Origin: Sporobacter sp963675425
GTDB taxonomy: Bacteria > Bacillota > Clostridia > Oscillospirales > Oscillospiraceae
DNA length: 64,000 bases
Reading direction: 5' to 3'
NCBI GenBank assembly: GCA_963675425.1
Contig: OY776214.1
Location: forward strand, 620,001 to 684,000
Part shown: positions 23,454 through 31,499 of the stretch, piece after piece
Layout: the number at the start of each line of letters is the position of its first letter
Position numbering within the stretch: the stretch's first letter is position 1
Translations under genes and position numbers: made by a program
The notes under the pieces: generated by a model
Told to the model about the DNA's origin: nothing
Databases searched by the model: none
Seen by the model: the letters and a program-made list of their open reading frames with translations, nothing else

Positions 23454-24140
23454 ATGGAGATGACAATCTCTAATCAGCTGATTCAGGCGGCTTCTTCCCT
23501 GATTTTAGGGGCGGCTGCCGGCTTCTTATACGATTTTTTCCGCGTCATTCGTCAGCGGGCAAAATCCGGAGCCGTTACCGCCATCACGGATTTTCTCTTC
23601 TGGCTTATTACCGGCCTTGCCATTTTTTTGCTTGGTTTGTCCTTAGGGGGCGGCCGCCAACACATCTTTATGAATATTATAGTCGTCTTGGGCGCGCTAT
23701 TATATTTCTTGACGCTCAGCCGGTTTTCGCTCGCTTTATGCAACGCTCTAGCCGACACCATTGTGTTTTTATTCTACTGCCTGACGCGGCCGTTTGTCTG
23801 GGTATACTTGGCTGTTAAAAAATTAATGGATTTTCTCAAAAACATCTTTCATTATTCGTTTAAATGGTATAGAATGTATGCCATAAACAAGCCGCGGCCA
23901 CACCATGCGAAAAAGCGCGGAATACCTCGCGGAACAGGAGTCGGTCATGAAACTGAAAAGAGCCGGTATCATTACGAAAATCGTCATATTCGCTCTGATC
24001 GTTTACGCGTCGGTGACTCTTATCAACCTCAGGACACAGATAGACAACGCCCGTTCGGAACAGGAAGTCCTCAGGCAGCAGGTCGAGGAAATCGAGACTT
24101 CAAACGCCGAACTCAAGTACGAAATCGATCACAAAGATGA
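23454..24140 (+). CDS. yabQ: Spore cortex biosynthesis protein YabQ, possible frameshift at C-terminus
   Basis: The N-terminal 140 residues are a typical YabQ, with four membrane segments (LGAAAGFLYDFFRVIRQRAKSG... and later segments), needed for spore cortex. The annotated frame runs on to 228 residues and overlaps divIC by 194 bp; its last 75 or so residues are Arg-rich and look like divIC read in the wrong frame. One inserted A in the AAAAA run at 23910-23914, or a -1 slip there, would give a protein of about 167 residues ending TGA at 23948-23950, overlapping the divIC ATG in the usual ATGA fashion. So the true end may be 23950. Confidence 0.85.
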   Translation: MEMTISNQLIQAASSLILGAAAGFLYDFFRVIRQRAKSGAVTAITDFLFWLITGLAIFLLGLSLGGGRQHIFMNIIVVLGALLYFLTLSRFSLALCNALADTIVFLFYCLTRPFVWVYLAVKKLMDFLKNIFHYSFKWYRMYAINKPRPHHAKKRGIPRGTGVGHETEKSRYHYENRHIRSDRLRVGDSYQPQDTDRQRPFGTGSPQAAGRGNRDFKRRTQVRNRSQR

Positions 24141-24225
24141 CGAGGATACCATTGCAGACGTCGCCAGGGATGATCTTGGCTTGGTCGCGCCCGGCGAAAA
24201 GGTATTCTATGACACTGGAAATTAA
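23947..24225 (+). CDS. divIC: Septum formation initiator DivIC/FtsB family
   Basis: 92 residues: a short cytoplasmic N-terminus, one membrane helix (IITKIVIFALIVYASVTLI) and a coiled coil (LRTQIDNARSEQEVLRQQVEEIETSNAELKYEI region), the layout of DivIC/FtsB. It acts at the division septum with FtsL and FtsQ/DivIB homologs. The ATG at 23947 is used, with AGGAG 6 bases upstream; the ATG at 23905 has none. It lies in the yabP-yabQ-divIC-yabR operon. Confidence 0.9.
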   Translation: MKLKRAGIITKIVIFALIVYASVTLINLRTQIDNARSEQEVLRQQVEEIETSNAELKYEIDHKDDEDTIADVARDDLGLVAPGEKVFYDTGN

Positions 24226-24266
24226 CAGTCCGTATTATACTACAATGAGAGGGTTTTACTTTTCGT

Positions 24267-24722
24267 ATGGAGTTTGAAGTAGGCTCAATAGTAACGGGAA
24301 AGGTAACCGGAATCACGAAGTTCGGCGCTTTTGTGTCTTTAGCGCCGGGCAAATCGGGTCTTGTACATATTTCTGAAATTGCCAACACGTATGTCAGCGA
24401 CATCAAAGAGCATCTTAAAGAAGGCCAAGAGGTTACCGTCAAGATTATCGGACTGGATAACAACGGAAGGATCAACCTTTCGATCAAAGCGGTGCTGCCA
24501 CCGCCCCCGCCAAAGGAAAAAAATTATACGCCCCGCAGAAGCAGCCCGAACGGGCCGTCTACGGGCCGTATGCAGGACGCGCCCACGGCATCCTCCTCTT
24601 CCGGCGGCGAGGCATCGTTTGAAGATAAGCTTAAGCGCTTCATGCAGGATTCTGACAGCAAAATCTCGGGCCTGCGTCAGTATGCCGACAAGAAAAGCCC
24701 CCGCCGCCGTGGCGGACGGTAA
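24267..24722 (+). CDS. yabR: S1 domain RNA-binding protein YabR-like
   Basis: 151 residues. One S1 RNA-binding domain spans about residues 1-72 (VGSIVTGKVTGITKFGAFVSL...GLVHISEI...INLSIKA). A Pro-rich linker and a disordered tail with a basic end (KKSPRRRGGR) follow. The ribosome site is poor (GAGAGGG 13 bases upstream). It directly follows divIC, as in Bacillus. The role is not settled beyond RNA binding. Confidence 0.88.
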   Translation: MEFEVGSIVTGKVTGITKFGAFVSLAPGKSGLVHISEIANTYVSDIKEHLKEGQEVTVKIIGLDNNGRINLSIKAVLPPPPPKEKNYTPRRSSPNGPSTGRMQDAPTASSSSGGEASFEDKLKRFMQDSDSKISGLRQYADKKSPRRRGGR

Positions 24723-24797
24723 CGTTTATCTTCGGAAAAACCGGGCAAACTAATGAGGCGGTTAATCGTCTTTAATAGCCATACGTCCGTCATCCCG

Positions 24798-24826
24798 GCG
24801 CAAGGCCATTGCCTTGCGCTTTGTCT
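24798..24826 (+). terminator. Terminator of the yabP-yabR operon
   Basis: GCGCAAGGC (24798-24806), loop CATT, complement at 24811-24819, then TTTGTCTT. Confidence 0.75.
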
Positions 24827-24907
24827 TGCCGCCCGGCAGCTCATTGTGTTAATCGCACTATGGCAGTATTTATATTTTACGACCTGATAAGTCTGGTGAT
24901 TTTCTCA

Positions 24908-25177
24908 ATGCTTAAATTTATAATTCCCTATTTGATTTTAATCAATAGCATCGGCTTTTGGAGCATGCGCCAGGACAAACGTAAGGCCGTGACGCACAGC
25001 CGGCGCACGCCTGAGAAACGGCTATTTTTATACGCGGCGCTCGGCGGCAGCGTCGGAAGCCTTTGGGGGATGCGCGTCTACCGCCATAAAACACGGCACG
25101 CTTCCTTTACCGTGGGTGTACCGGCGATTTTATGCCTGCAGATTATGATTATCACGGCTGGCTTCATTTTTCTATAG
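24908..25177 (+). CDS. DUF1294 family membrane protein
   Basis: 89 residues. It has the DUF1294 pattern: first membrane helix (IIPYLILINSIGFWSM), RQDKRKA, then RTPEKRLFLYAALGGSVGSLWGMRVYRHKT and a final hydrophobic helix. Function is unknown across the family. The start at 24908 follows GGTGA by 8 bases; an upstream in-frame ATG at 24860 has no ribosome site. Confidence 0.82.
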   Translation: MLKFIIPYLILINSIGFWSMRQDKRKAVTHSRRTPEKRLFLYAALGGSVGSLWGMRVYRHKTRHASFTVGVPAILCLQIMIITAGFIFL

Positions 25178-25229
25178 ACGCTCAGCGGCTCAGGTTTCAT
25201 TAATTATACGGGCATCGCCCATAATTCTA

Positions 25230-25258
25230 TTGACTTTTTACTAGATTATCTATATAAT
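25230..25258 (+). promoter_or_regulatory. Promoter of the zinc-ribbon protein gene
   Basis: -35 TTGACT (25230-25235), a 17-bp spacer and -10 TATAAT (25253-25258), 57 bp before the start codon. Confidence 0.8.
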
Positions 25259-25314
25259 TATATATTACACTGAGCTTTTTCAGTAGATATATTAAATCGA
25301 GGTATATTACTTTA

Positions 25315-25593
25315 ATGACATCCATGACACAAGACAAGACGCTCATTTGCAAAGACTGCGGAGAAGAATTTATCTTTACTGCGGGCGAACAGGACTTTTT
25401 TAAAGAAAAAGGTTTTACAAACGAGCCCACAAGATGTAAAAGCTGCCGTCAGGCACGGAAAAGCGGCGGCTCATCCCCCAGGGAGATGTTTACCGCAGTA
25501 TGTGCTGAATGTGGCCGCGAAGCCAGGGTCCCGTTTCAGCCGAGAGACGACCGTCCTGTGTATTGCAGCGATTGTTTTTCGAATCAGAGATAA
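25315..25593 (+). CDS. Small zinc-ribbon protein (zf-trcl type)
   Basis: 92 residues with two Cys4 zinc-binding modules. The first is CKDCGEEFIFTAGEQDFF...CKSCRQ, the typical zf-trcl 'probable zinc ribbon'; the second is CAECGREARVPFQPRDDRPVYCSDC. Homologs in clostridia are common and uncharacterised; nucleic-acid binding is only presumed. It has its own strong promoter. GAGGT lies 11 bases upstream. Confidence 0.88.
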   Translation: MTSMTQDKTLICKDCGEEFIFTAGEQDFFKEKGFTNEPTRCKSCRQARKSGGSSPREMFTAVCAECGREARVPFQPRDDRPVYCSDCFSNQR

Positions 25594-25611
25594 ACACATC
25601 CGTAAATCGCC

Positions 25612-25634
25612 AGCCGCCGGTATATCCGGCGGCT
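25612..25634 (+). terminator. Hairpin, left flank of repeat B2
   Basis: AGCCGCCGG (25612-25620), loop TATAT, complement at 25626-25634, just after the zinc-ribbon gene. The same hairpin with a slightly different loop is at 25830-25852. Confidence 0.75.
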
Positions 25635-25829
25635 TTAGACTGTAGACAAAGTGCGTAAAGCGCAAAAAGCCTCGCAGAGTTTCCGTCGCGCACGACAGAA
25701 ATAAAGTAATATCCGTCATTTCCGGGGACATGCGCATCGGAAAGGACTCTTATCATGACGGTTGCGGCTGAGCAGCCGTCATGCAAACTTCTTGTCGACA
25801 AAGCCCAGAGGGTTTTGTCGACAAGCTTG
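25635..25829 (-). repeat. Dispersed structured repeat family B, copy B2 (inverted)
   Basis: About 195 bp, inverted relative to B1 and nearly identical to it in the core, including the ATGACGG..CCGTCAT hairpin, the GATGCGCATGTCCCC segment and a TTTCTGTCGTG/CGCGACGGAAA palindrome with one G-T pair. One end carries an extra hairpin TTGTCGACAAA...TTTGTCGACAA (about 25793-25825). It lies between two copies of an AGCCGCCGG hairpin. Confidence 0.85.
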
Positions 25830-25857
25830 AGCCGCCGGAATTTCCGGCGGCTTTTTT
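25830..25857 (+). terminator. Terminator, right flank of repeat B2
   Basis: AGCCGCCGG (25830-25838), loop AATTT, complement at 25844-25852, then six T residues. It is the T-tailed twin of 25612-25634. Confidence 0.88.
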
Positions 25858-25870
25858 ATTAACTCAATTA

Positions 25871-26695
25871 CTACTTGTTTGACTTGGGAATTTTGATCGT
25901 CAGGATGATCTCCTGCTCCGTCTCGTCCCGCCCATATTTGGCGTCAATGCCCGATTTTTGCATCATATTCATCCCGCGCGTAACGGTGTTGAGAAATAGT
26001 CGCACGTCCTTAAGTACATACAGGGACCGGCTCTGCGCTTTTTTTTGCTCTTTTTTCTGGAGGTATGATTCGACAAGCTCCTCGGTAGCGGCTACGTTGA
26101 GGCTTTTTTTGATGATCTGCTCAAAGACGCATTTACGCTCCTCCTGCTCCTCCAGCCTTAAAAGCGCTCGGGCGTGCCGCTCCGTCAGTCCGACATCACG
26201 GAGCATATTCAAAAACTCCGGCGGGAGCTTTAATAGCCTCAGTTTGTTTGACACAGCCGACTGGGACAGCCCGACAAGCCGGGCGACCTCCTCCTGCTTA
26301 TATCCCTGGCCAACAAGCCTGCTAAGACCATCGGCTTCCTCAACAAAATTAAGGTCTTTACGCTGCAGATTTTCAACGAGCGCTAAAATCGAGGATTTAT
26401 CCGCGTCGACATCAATTACAATGCAAGGGAGATCCTTCAGTCCGGCCAGCTTTGCCGCGCGAAGCCGCCGTTCACCCGACACCAGCTCGTAACCGCCGCC
26501 CATCCGGCGCACCGTGAGCGGCTGTAAAATGCCGTACCGGGCAATACTGCCGGCCAGCTCCCGGATCGCGTTGGGCTCAAAATCACGCCGTGGCTGGCCG
26601 GGATTGGGGAGAATGTCTCCAGTCGGCAAATAGATAATCCGGCTGGCCTCATATAGCCCACGTTTTTTTGTCAGCATCATGGTCGCCACATCCAT
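25871..26695 (-). CDS. noc: ParB/Spo0J family protein, Noc-like
   Basis: 274 residues. The ParB N-terminal CTP-binding region is visible (ILPNPGQPRRDFE, ELVSGERRLRAAKLAGL, IVIDVDADKSSILALVENLQRKDLN), followed by the central helix-turn-helix (EEVARLVGLSQSAVSNKLRLLKLP; GLTERHARALLRL). No parA lies next to it, which fits Noc (nucleoid occlusion) or a ParB paralog. I set the start at 26695; ATGs at 26680 and 26677 are also possible, and none has a good ribosome site. A longer frame to 26803 would run through the upstream palindrome and terminator. Confidence 0.82.
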   Translation of the reverse strand: MDVATMMLTKKRGLYEASRIIYLPTGDILPNPGQPRRDFEPNAIRELAGSIARYGILQPLTVRRMGGGYELVSGERRLRAAKLAGLKDLPCIVIDVDADKSSILALVENLQRKDLNFVEEADGLSRLVGQGYKQEEVARLVGLSQSAVSNKLRLLKLPPEFLNMLRDVGLTERHARALLRLEEQEERKCVFEQIIKKSLNVAATEELVESYLQKKEQKKAQSRSLYVLKDVRLFLNTVTRGMNMMQKSGIDAKYGRDETEQEIILTIKIPKSNK

Positions 26696-26699
26696 TCGT

Positions 26700-26738
26700 A
26701 TATATAGTGTATTATCGTCATTATAATACACTATATAT
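26700..26738. promoter_or_regulatory. Long perfect palindrome upstream of noc
   Basis: Perfect 16-bp arms ATATATAGTGTATTAT (26700-26715) and their complement (26723-26738) with a 7-bp spacer lie immediately upstream of the start codon. TATAAT boxes occur within it. Its half-site TAGTGTATTAT resembles the GntR operator half-site TAGTGCATTAC at 1461. Confidence 0.8.
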
Positions 26739-26751
26739 TGGGCAAAAAAAG

Positions 26752-26781
26752 CTGAAAAAAGGCGGGAAAACATTTCCCGCC
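26752..26781 (-). terminator. Terminator of aspS
   Basis: On the minus strand GGCGGGAAA/TTTCCCGCC (26773-26781 with 26761-26769) with a 3-nt loop is followed by TTTTTT. A T run on the plus side too makes it potentially bidirectional. Confidence 0.9.
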
Positions 26782-26834
26782 CATTTTTTTCCATTTTAAC
26801 CACAAATAATAAAGCTTAACGCCGGCAACTTTCC

Positions 26835-28619
26835 TTATCTGGTCTCGCCTTTCAGCGTAATATCCAGCTCATCAAGCTGCTTTTGGTCCACAACATCGGG
26901 ACAGGCCGTCATCAGCTCGGACGCGTTTTGCACCTTTGGGAAAGCGATGACGTCACGGATACTATCAGCGCCGACAAGCAGCATCACAAGCCTGTCGAGC
27001 CCGTACGCGAGCCCGCCGTGCGGCGGCGCGCCGAATTTGAAAGCATTGATCAAATGGCCAAAGCGCTCCTCGGCGTCGGCTTCGGAAAATCCAAGTGCAC
27101 GGAACATGGTCTTTTGCATATTGGGCGTTGAGATTCGGATAGACCCACCGCCGAGCTCCGTGCCGTTGAGCACAATATCATACGCCTTGGCGCGGCAGCG
27201 CTTCTTGTCCGATTCCAAAAGTGAGACATCCTCATCCATAGGAGCTGTGAACGGGTGGTGCATCGCCACATACCGTTCCTCCTCCTCGGAATACTCAAAC
27301 ATCGGAAATTCCGTGACCCAAAGGAACTTAAAGTCGTCTTTTTTAATCAAGTCGAGTCGGCGCGCACATTCGCACCGGAGGGCGCCCAGCGCGGCAAATA
27401 CCGTCTTATCGTTTGCGTCCGCCACGATCAAGATCAAATCGCCTGTTTTGGCGCCGACGCCATTGATGATCGCGTTATTTTCGTCGTCCGTCATAAATTT
27501 GGCAAACGAGGAGGTCATACCATCCTCGCCGAGCTTCATCCAGGCCAGACCCTTCGCGCCGTAGGTCTTGACGAATTCAACGAGCGCGTCGACCTGCTTT
27601 CTCGGAAACTGCGTTGCACCGCCGGGTACATTAATGGCGCGTACGCTGCCACCCGCGGCAACCGGCTCGGCAAAAACCTTAAAGCCGCAGTCCTTCACAA
27701 CGCCGCTTAAATCACAAAGCTCCAGACCGAAACGGATATCCGGCTTGTCCGAGCCATAACGCGCCATCGCCTCGGCGTACGGCATACGCTGGATCGGCGT
27801 TTCGATATCGATGTCCAGCACTTTTCTAAAGACGGCTTTTAAAAAGCCCTCGTTAACGGCAATAACGTCGTCCGTATCGACAAACGACATCTCCAGGTCG
27901 ATCTGGGTAAATTCCGGCTGGCGGTCCGCCCGGAGGTCCTCATCGCGGAAGCAGCGGGCAATCTGAAAATACCGGTCAAAACCGGAAAGCATGAGAAGCT
28001 GCTTATACTGCTGGGGTGACTGCGGCAGCGCATAGAACTTGCCGGGATGTACGCGGCTGGGGACGAGATAGTCCCGCGCGCCCTCCGGCGTCGATTTCGT
28101 GAGCATCGGCGTTTCAATCTCATAAAAACCGTTGTCGTCAAAATAATCGCGCGCGGCTTTGACCACCTTGTGACGCACGGCGATGGCGCGCTGCATTTCC
28201 GGCCGGCGCAGATCGAGATAACGGTATTTCAGGCGGAGCGTGTCGTTGACATCCGTATTGTCGAGGATTTCAAACGGCGGCGTTTCGGCCTCGGCAAGAA
28301 GGCGAAGCTCCGTCACCTCCAGCTCCACGTCGCCCGTCGGAAGGTCCTTGTTCTTGGCCGAACGCTCCCGGAGCGTCCCCTTTGCCGCCAATACAAATTC
28401 CGATCGGACGGTAAACGCCTTTTTAAAGACCTCGCGGTCTGTTAAGTCGTTAAACGCCAGCTGCAGGATACCCGTACGATCGCGCAGGTCAATGAAGATG
28501 AGCTGCCCCAGGTCGCGCCGGCGCTGCACCCAGCCGCAAACGGCTATTTCCCGGCCGACATCGTCCATACGGACGTCACCGCAGTAAAACGTGCGCTTAA
28601 AGCCATTTAGAGATTCCAT
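26835..28619 (-). CDS. aspS: Aspartyl-tRNA synthetase
   Basis: 594 residues, full length for a bacterial AspRS. The N-terminal anticodon-binding OB fold (REIAVCGWVQRRRDLGQLIFIDLRDRTG) is followed by the class II catalytic core (YALPQSPQQYKQLLM, ARCFRDEDLRADRQPEFTQID) and the C-terminal motif 3 (GGLAYGLDRLVMLL). The bacterial GAD insertion domain is present in the middle. GGGGTG precedes the start. It is 39 bp downstream of hisS on the same strand, a common pairing, and is followed by a terminator. No T-box leader is seen in the short upstream gaps. Confidence 0.97.
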   Translation of the reverse strand: MESLNGFKRTFYCGDVRMDDVGREIAVCGWVQRRRDLGQLIFIDLRDRTGILQLAFNDLTDREVFKKAFTVRSEFVLAAKGTLRERSAKNKDLPTGDVELEVTELRLLAEAETPPFEILDNTDVNDTLRLKYRYLDLRRPEMQRAIAVRHKVVKAARDYFDDNGFYEIETPMLTKSTPEGARDYLVPSRVHPGKFYALPQSPQQYKQLLMLSGFDRYFQIARCFRDEDLRADRQPEFTQIDLEMSFVDTDDVIAVNEGFLKAVFRKVLDIDIETPIQRMPYAEAMARYGSDKPDIRFGLELCDLSGVVKDCGFKVFAEPVAAGGSVRAINVPGGATQFPRKQVDALVEFVKTYGAKGLAWMKLGEDGMTSSFAKFMTDDENNAIINGVGAKTGDLILIVADANDKTVFAALGALRCECARRLDLIKKDDFKFLWVTEFPMFEYSEEEERYVAMHHPFTAPMDEDVSLLESDKKRCRAKAYDIVLNGTELGGGSIRISTPNMQKTMFRALGFSEADAEERFGHLINAFKFGAPPHGGLAYGLDRLVMLLVGADSIRDVIAFPKVQNASELMTACPDVVDQKQLDELDITLKGETR

Positions 28620-28658
28620 ATTACACCCCAGAGATTTTTCTAAAATTAATACGTTCGT

Positions 28659-30023
28659 TTATTTTTTAGGCTCCCGGATCGGCACGCCCTCGCTCAGTCG
28701 GCGGATATTATCTTTGAGTGCCGTGATGATCATTGCGGCCGACGCCGTCGTCTGCTCGCCGGACGCCATGTCCTTAACGGTGACAAAACCGTCTTTGATC
28801 TCGTCCTCGCCTAAAAAGGCGACGTATGGGATTTTAAGCTTGTCGGCATAGGACAGCCTGGCCTTAAATTTTTTATTTTCTGCGTACATCTGCACGCGCA
28901 GCCCTTCCTGACGCATGGCTGTTGCCAGCGCAATGGCGTGTCTTAAATCATCCGTCATTGGGAGGATCAACACATCAGCCGGCGCCGTACACACCTCGTC
29001 ATTCAAGTATCCCCCGTCCTCCAGCACAAAAAACAGGCGTGTGAGGCCGATGGAGATTCCAACGCCGGGCAGCTTCCGATCGGTATAATATCCGGCCAGA
29101 TTGTCATAGCGCCCGCCGGAGCAAATGGAGCCGACCTCGGGCTGATCGGTCATCATCGTCTCATAAACAGTGCCGGTATAATAATCCAGCCCGCGGGCGA
29201 TGGTCAGGTCAATTTTATAATGCGACGCGGGCACGCCGAAATCGCCCATATATTTCGTCACAGCCGAAAGCTCGGAAAGTCCCAGATCAAACGTCTCGTT
29301 TCGGCCTTTAAGCGCGGTCAGCTTTTCAATGGGGTCATCCCCCCGCTCCTGGCAGGTAACGATGTCGACGATTTGCTCCGCCTGGTCCGCGCCGAGGCCG
29401 GCATCCTCTTCTAAAAGCTTCAAAACTTTGTCCTTACCGATTTTTTCGAGCTTGTCGATAATGCGCATCACATCGCCGGCCTTATCGCCCACGCCCGACA
29501 GCTCAAAGAGGCCTGTGAGCACCTTGCGGTTATTGACGCGGATGACGAATTTCTGAAGGCCCAGAGTCGTAAAGCAGCGATAAATAATACTCGGGATCTC
29601 GGCCTCGTTCATGATATCCAGCGTTCCGTCGCCGATGATATCAATATCCGCCTGATAAAACTCGCGGAAGCGGCCGCGTTGGGCGCGCTCACCCCGATAG
29701 ACCTTGCCGATTTGATACCGGCGGAACGGAAACGTCAATTCATTTCCGTGCAGCGCCACGTATTTGGCCAGCGGGACCGTCAGGTCAAACCGCAGGGCCA
29801 GATCGCTGTCGCCCTTTTTCAGGCGGTAAATCTGTTTTTCCGTCTCGCCGCCGCCCTTGGCCAAAAGCACCTCGGCCGACTCGATGAGCGGCGTGTCCAG
29901 CGGCGTGAAGCCGTACAGCGAGAAGCTCGTGCGCAGAATCTCCGCCATTTTGTCAAAAAGCGCCTGCCTCTGCGGCAGAAGCTCCATAAAACCCGATAAA
30001 GTACGCGGGCTGATTTTTTCCAT
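28659..30023 (-). CDS. hisS: Histidyl-tRNA synthetase
   Basis: 454 residues. Class II motifs: motif 2 with RYQIGKVYRGERAQRGRFREFYQADIDIIG region, the HisA-like ARGLDYYTGTVYE, and motif 3 GVGISIGLTRL. The C-terminal anticodon-binding domain begins VLILPMTDD. The start at 30023 has AAGGAGA upstream; the frame is open to 30158, but that stretch is a low-complexity, Cys/Arg-rich translation of intergenic hairpins and was not included. Confidence 0.96.
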   Translation of the reverse strand: MEKISPRTLSGFMELLPQRQALFDKMAEILRTSFSLYGFTPLDTPLIESAEVLLAKGGGETEKQIYRLKKGDSDLALRFDLTVPLAKYVALHGNELTFPFRRYQIGKVYRGERAQRGRFREFYQADIDIIGDGTLDIMNEAEIPSIIYRCFTTLGLQKFVIRVNNRKVLTGLFELSGVGDKAGDVMRIIDKLEKIGKDKVLKLLEEDAGLGADQAEQIVDIVTCQERGDDPIEKLTALKGRNETFDLGLSELSAVTKYMGDFGVPASHYKIDLTIARGLDYYTGTVYETMMTDQPEVGSICSGGRYDNLAGYYTDRKLPGVGISIGLTRLFFVLEDGGYLNDEVCTAPADVLILPMTDDLRHAIALATAMRQEGLRVQMYAENKKFKARLSYADKLKIPYVAFLGEDEIKDGFVTVKDMASGEQTTASAAMIITALKDNIRRLSEGVPIREPKK

Positions 30024-30127
30024 CAGACAGTCTCCTTCATAACAGCAAACGGGCGGGGTCCTATCATCCCCCCCGTCCTCATTAAAGCTTGAATTTCTTT
30101 CGTTTACACCGGTTTCACGACAAGTCA

Positions 30128-30147
30128 GGCGGGGGCACGCCCCCGCC
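30128..30147 (-). terminator. GC-rich hairpin after mgsA
   Basis: A perfect 9-bp stem GGCGGGGGC with a 2-nt loop. There is no T run after it on the minus strand, so it may be a weak terminator or a processing site. A second G/C hairpin lies at about 30049-30077. Confidence 0.55.
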
Positions 30148-30166
30148 CGTTCATTCACGATATGAC

Positions 30167-30568
30167 TCAGTGCTTGGGATTGACGATATCACGCCAGTCG
30201 AGATCACCGCGCTTGAGGCCCTGGATCAGGACTTCGGCCGTGGCCACGTTAGACGCGAACGGAACGTTATACTGATCGCACAGCCGCGCGATATCATTAA
30301 CGTTGCCGGCGCCTTCCGGCAATGACGGGTCACAGAAAAAGAGCACAAGGTCGAGTTCGTTATAGGCGATACGCGCGCCGATTTGCTGGTCTCCGCCTTG
30401 ATTTCCCGACAGATACAGCGTGATGGGCAGACCCGTAGCTTCCGCCACCAAGCGGCCGGTGGTATTCGTTGCACACAGGGAGTGTCCCGACAGTATTCCG
30501 CAATAAGCGATGCAAAATTGTACCATCAATTCCTTTTTCCGGTCATGCGCCATCAATGCTATATTCAA
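30167..30568 (-). CDS. mgsA: Methylglyoxal synthase
   Basis: 133 residues; converts dihydroxyacetone phosphate to methylglyoxal plus phosphate, a bypass used when phosphate is short or sugar flux is high. Family motifs are MAHDRKKELM at the N-terminus, ATNTTGRL (phosphate site) and SGNQGGDQQIGARIA with the catalytic Asp. It sits downstream of minD, PBP2 and mreCD, an arrangement frequent in clostridia. Confidence 0.95.
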   Translation of the reverse strand: MNIALMAHDRKKELMVQFCIAYCGILSGHSLCATNTTGRLVAEATGLPITLYLSGNQGGDQQIGARIAYNELDLVLFFCDPSLPEGAGNVNDIARLCDQYNVPFASNVATAEVLIQGLKRGDLDWRDIVNPKH

Positions 30569-30608
30569 AACAACCGCCTACTTTCTCAATTCAATATTTC
30601 AACCCGGA

Positions 30609-31358
30609 TTATCGGGACCATTTGCCTGACAGCGGGATACGCTCTCCGGTGATGCGCCTGGCAATCTGCAAAAATTCCACGGCCGCTCGTTTATCCTCAT
30701 ATAAGATGAGCGGCACCTCGGCGTTTGAGGCCAAAAAAACCGATTCATCCTCTTCAATGAGCCCCACAAGCTGTGCGCCGACCGTGTCGATCACGTCGTC
30801 TACCGTCGCGCCCATCCGCCGGAAATTACGGATGCTCACGCGGTTGACAACGAGGCGCACCTCCTCGATACCGAGCACGTGCAGCTCTTCAGCCACGCGC
30901 TGCGCGTCGCGCATACTCGACAGGTCGCATATGGTGACGACGAGCGCCATGTCGGCGTCCTGCGCGGCCAGGTGAAATCCGGGGCCGATGCCGGCCGGGG
31001 AATCGATCACACAGTAGTCAAAGCGTTTTTTTACCTGCGCCATCAGCTCGCTCATGCCCTCCGGGTCAATGTCCTCCGGCCCTCTGAACGCCGGCGCGGG
31101 CAGAAAATAGAGCCCCTTAATCTTCGGATGCTCGCTGCAGGCCTCAACGAGGTCGACCTGTCCGTCAAGCACATCCGAAAAATCCGTTACAACGTATTCG
31201 GACATGCCGATGATAATATCGAGATTGCGAAGCCCGGCATCGCAGTCGATACAGAGCGTTTGATACCCCAATGCGGCCAGACAGGAGGATATGGCGCCGA
31301 CAGATGTCGTTTTGCCCGTGCCGCCTTTGCCGGAGGCAACGACGATAACCTTACCCAT
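30609..31358 (-). CDS. minD: Septum site-determining protein MinD
   Basis: 249 residues. It has the deviant Walker A GKGGTGKTTS (residues about 10-19), DCDAGLRNLDIIIG and CVIDSPAGI, and ends in a short amphipathic helix as in membrane-bound MinD. It positions the division septum. No minC or minE lies on either side: PBP2 is upstream and mgsA downstream. The start at 31358 has GGAG upstream; the in-frame ATG at 31370 is less likely. Confidence 0.92.
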   Translation of the reverse strand: MGKVIVVASGKGGTGKTTSVGAISSCLAALGYQTLCIDCDAGLRNLDIIIGMSEYVVTDFSDVLDGQVDLVEACSEHPKIKGLYFLPAPAFRGPEDIDPEGMSELMAQVKKRFDYCVIDSPAGIGPGFHLAAQDADMALVVTICDLSSMRDAQRVAEELHVLGIEEVRLVVNRVSIRNFRRMGATVDDVIDTVGAQLVGLIEEDESVFLASNAEVPLILYEDKRAAVEFLQIARRITGERIPLSGKWSR

Positions 31359-31392
31359 GTCTTTCTCCAATCTGCCGTATTATTATTTTACC

Positions 31393-31421
31393 ATTATATA
31401 CAACAGCAATAGTGTTGACAA
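31393..31421 (-). promoter_or_regulatory. Promoter of minD-mgsA
   Basis: Minus-strand -35 TTGTCA (31416-31421), a 17-bp spacer and -10 TATAAT (31393-31398), in the gap after the PBP2 gene. Confidence 0.8.
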
Positions 31422-31499
31422 GTCACAATTCTGTACAAATCGGGCAGTTTTCTAAACAGAACCGTGCTGAAAGTGCCCCGGCCATAGAGGGCCGACCGG

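Noticed and set aside
25871..26803. noc start at 26803
   Set aside because: That frame would pass through the aspS terminator and the 39-bp palindrome; a start at 26695 or 26680 fits the protein family better.
30024..30158. N-terminal extension of hisS
   Set aside because: The extra 45 codons translate GC-rich intergenic hairpins; a proper ribosome site precedes the ATG at 30023.
28620..30166. T-box leader for aspS or hisS
   Set aside because: The upstream gaps are about 40 and 140 bp and contain no T-box consensus or antiterminator pattern.
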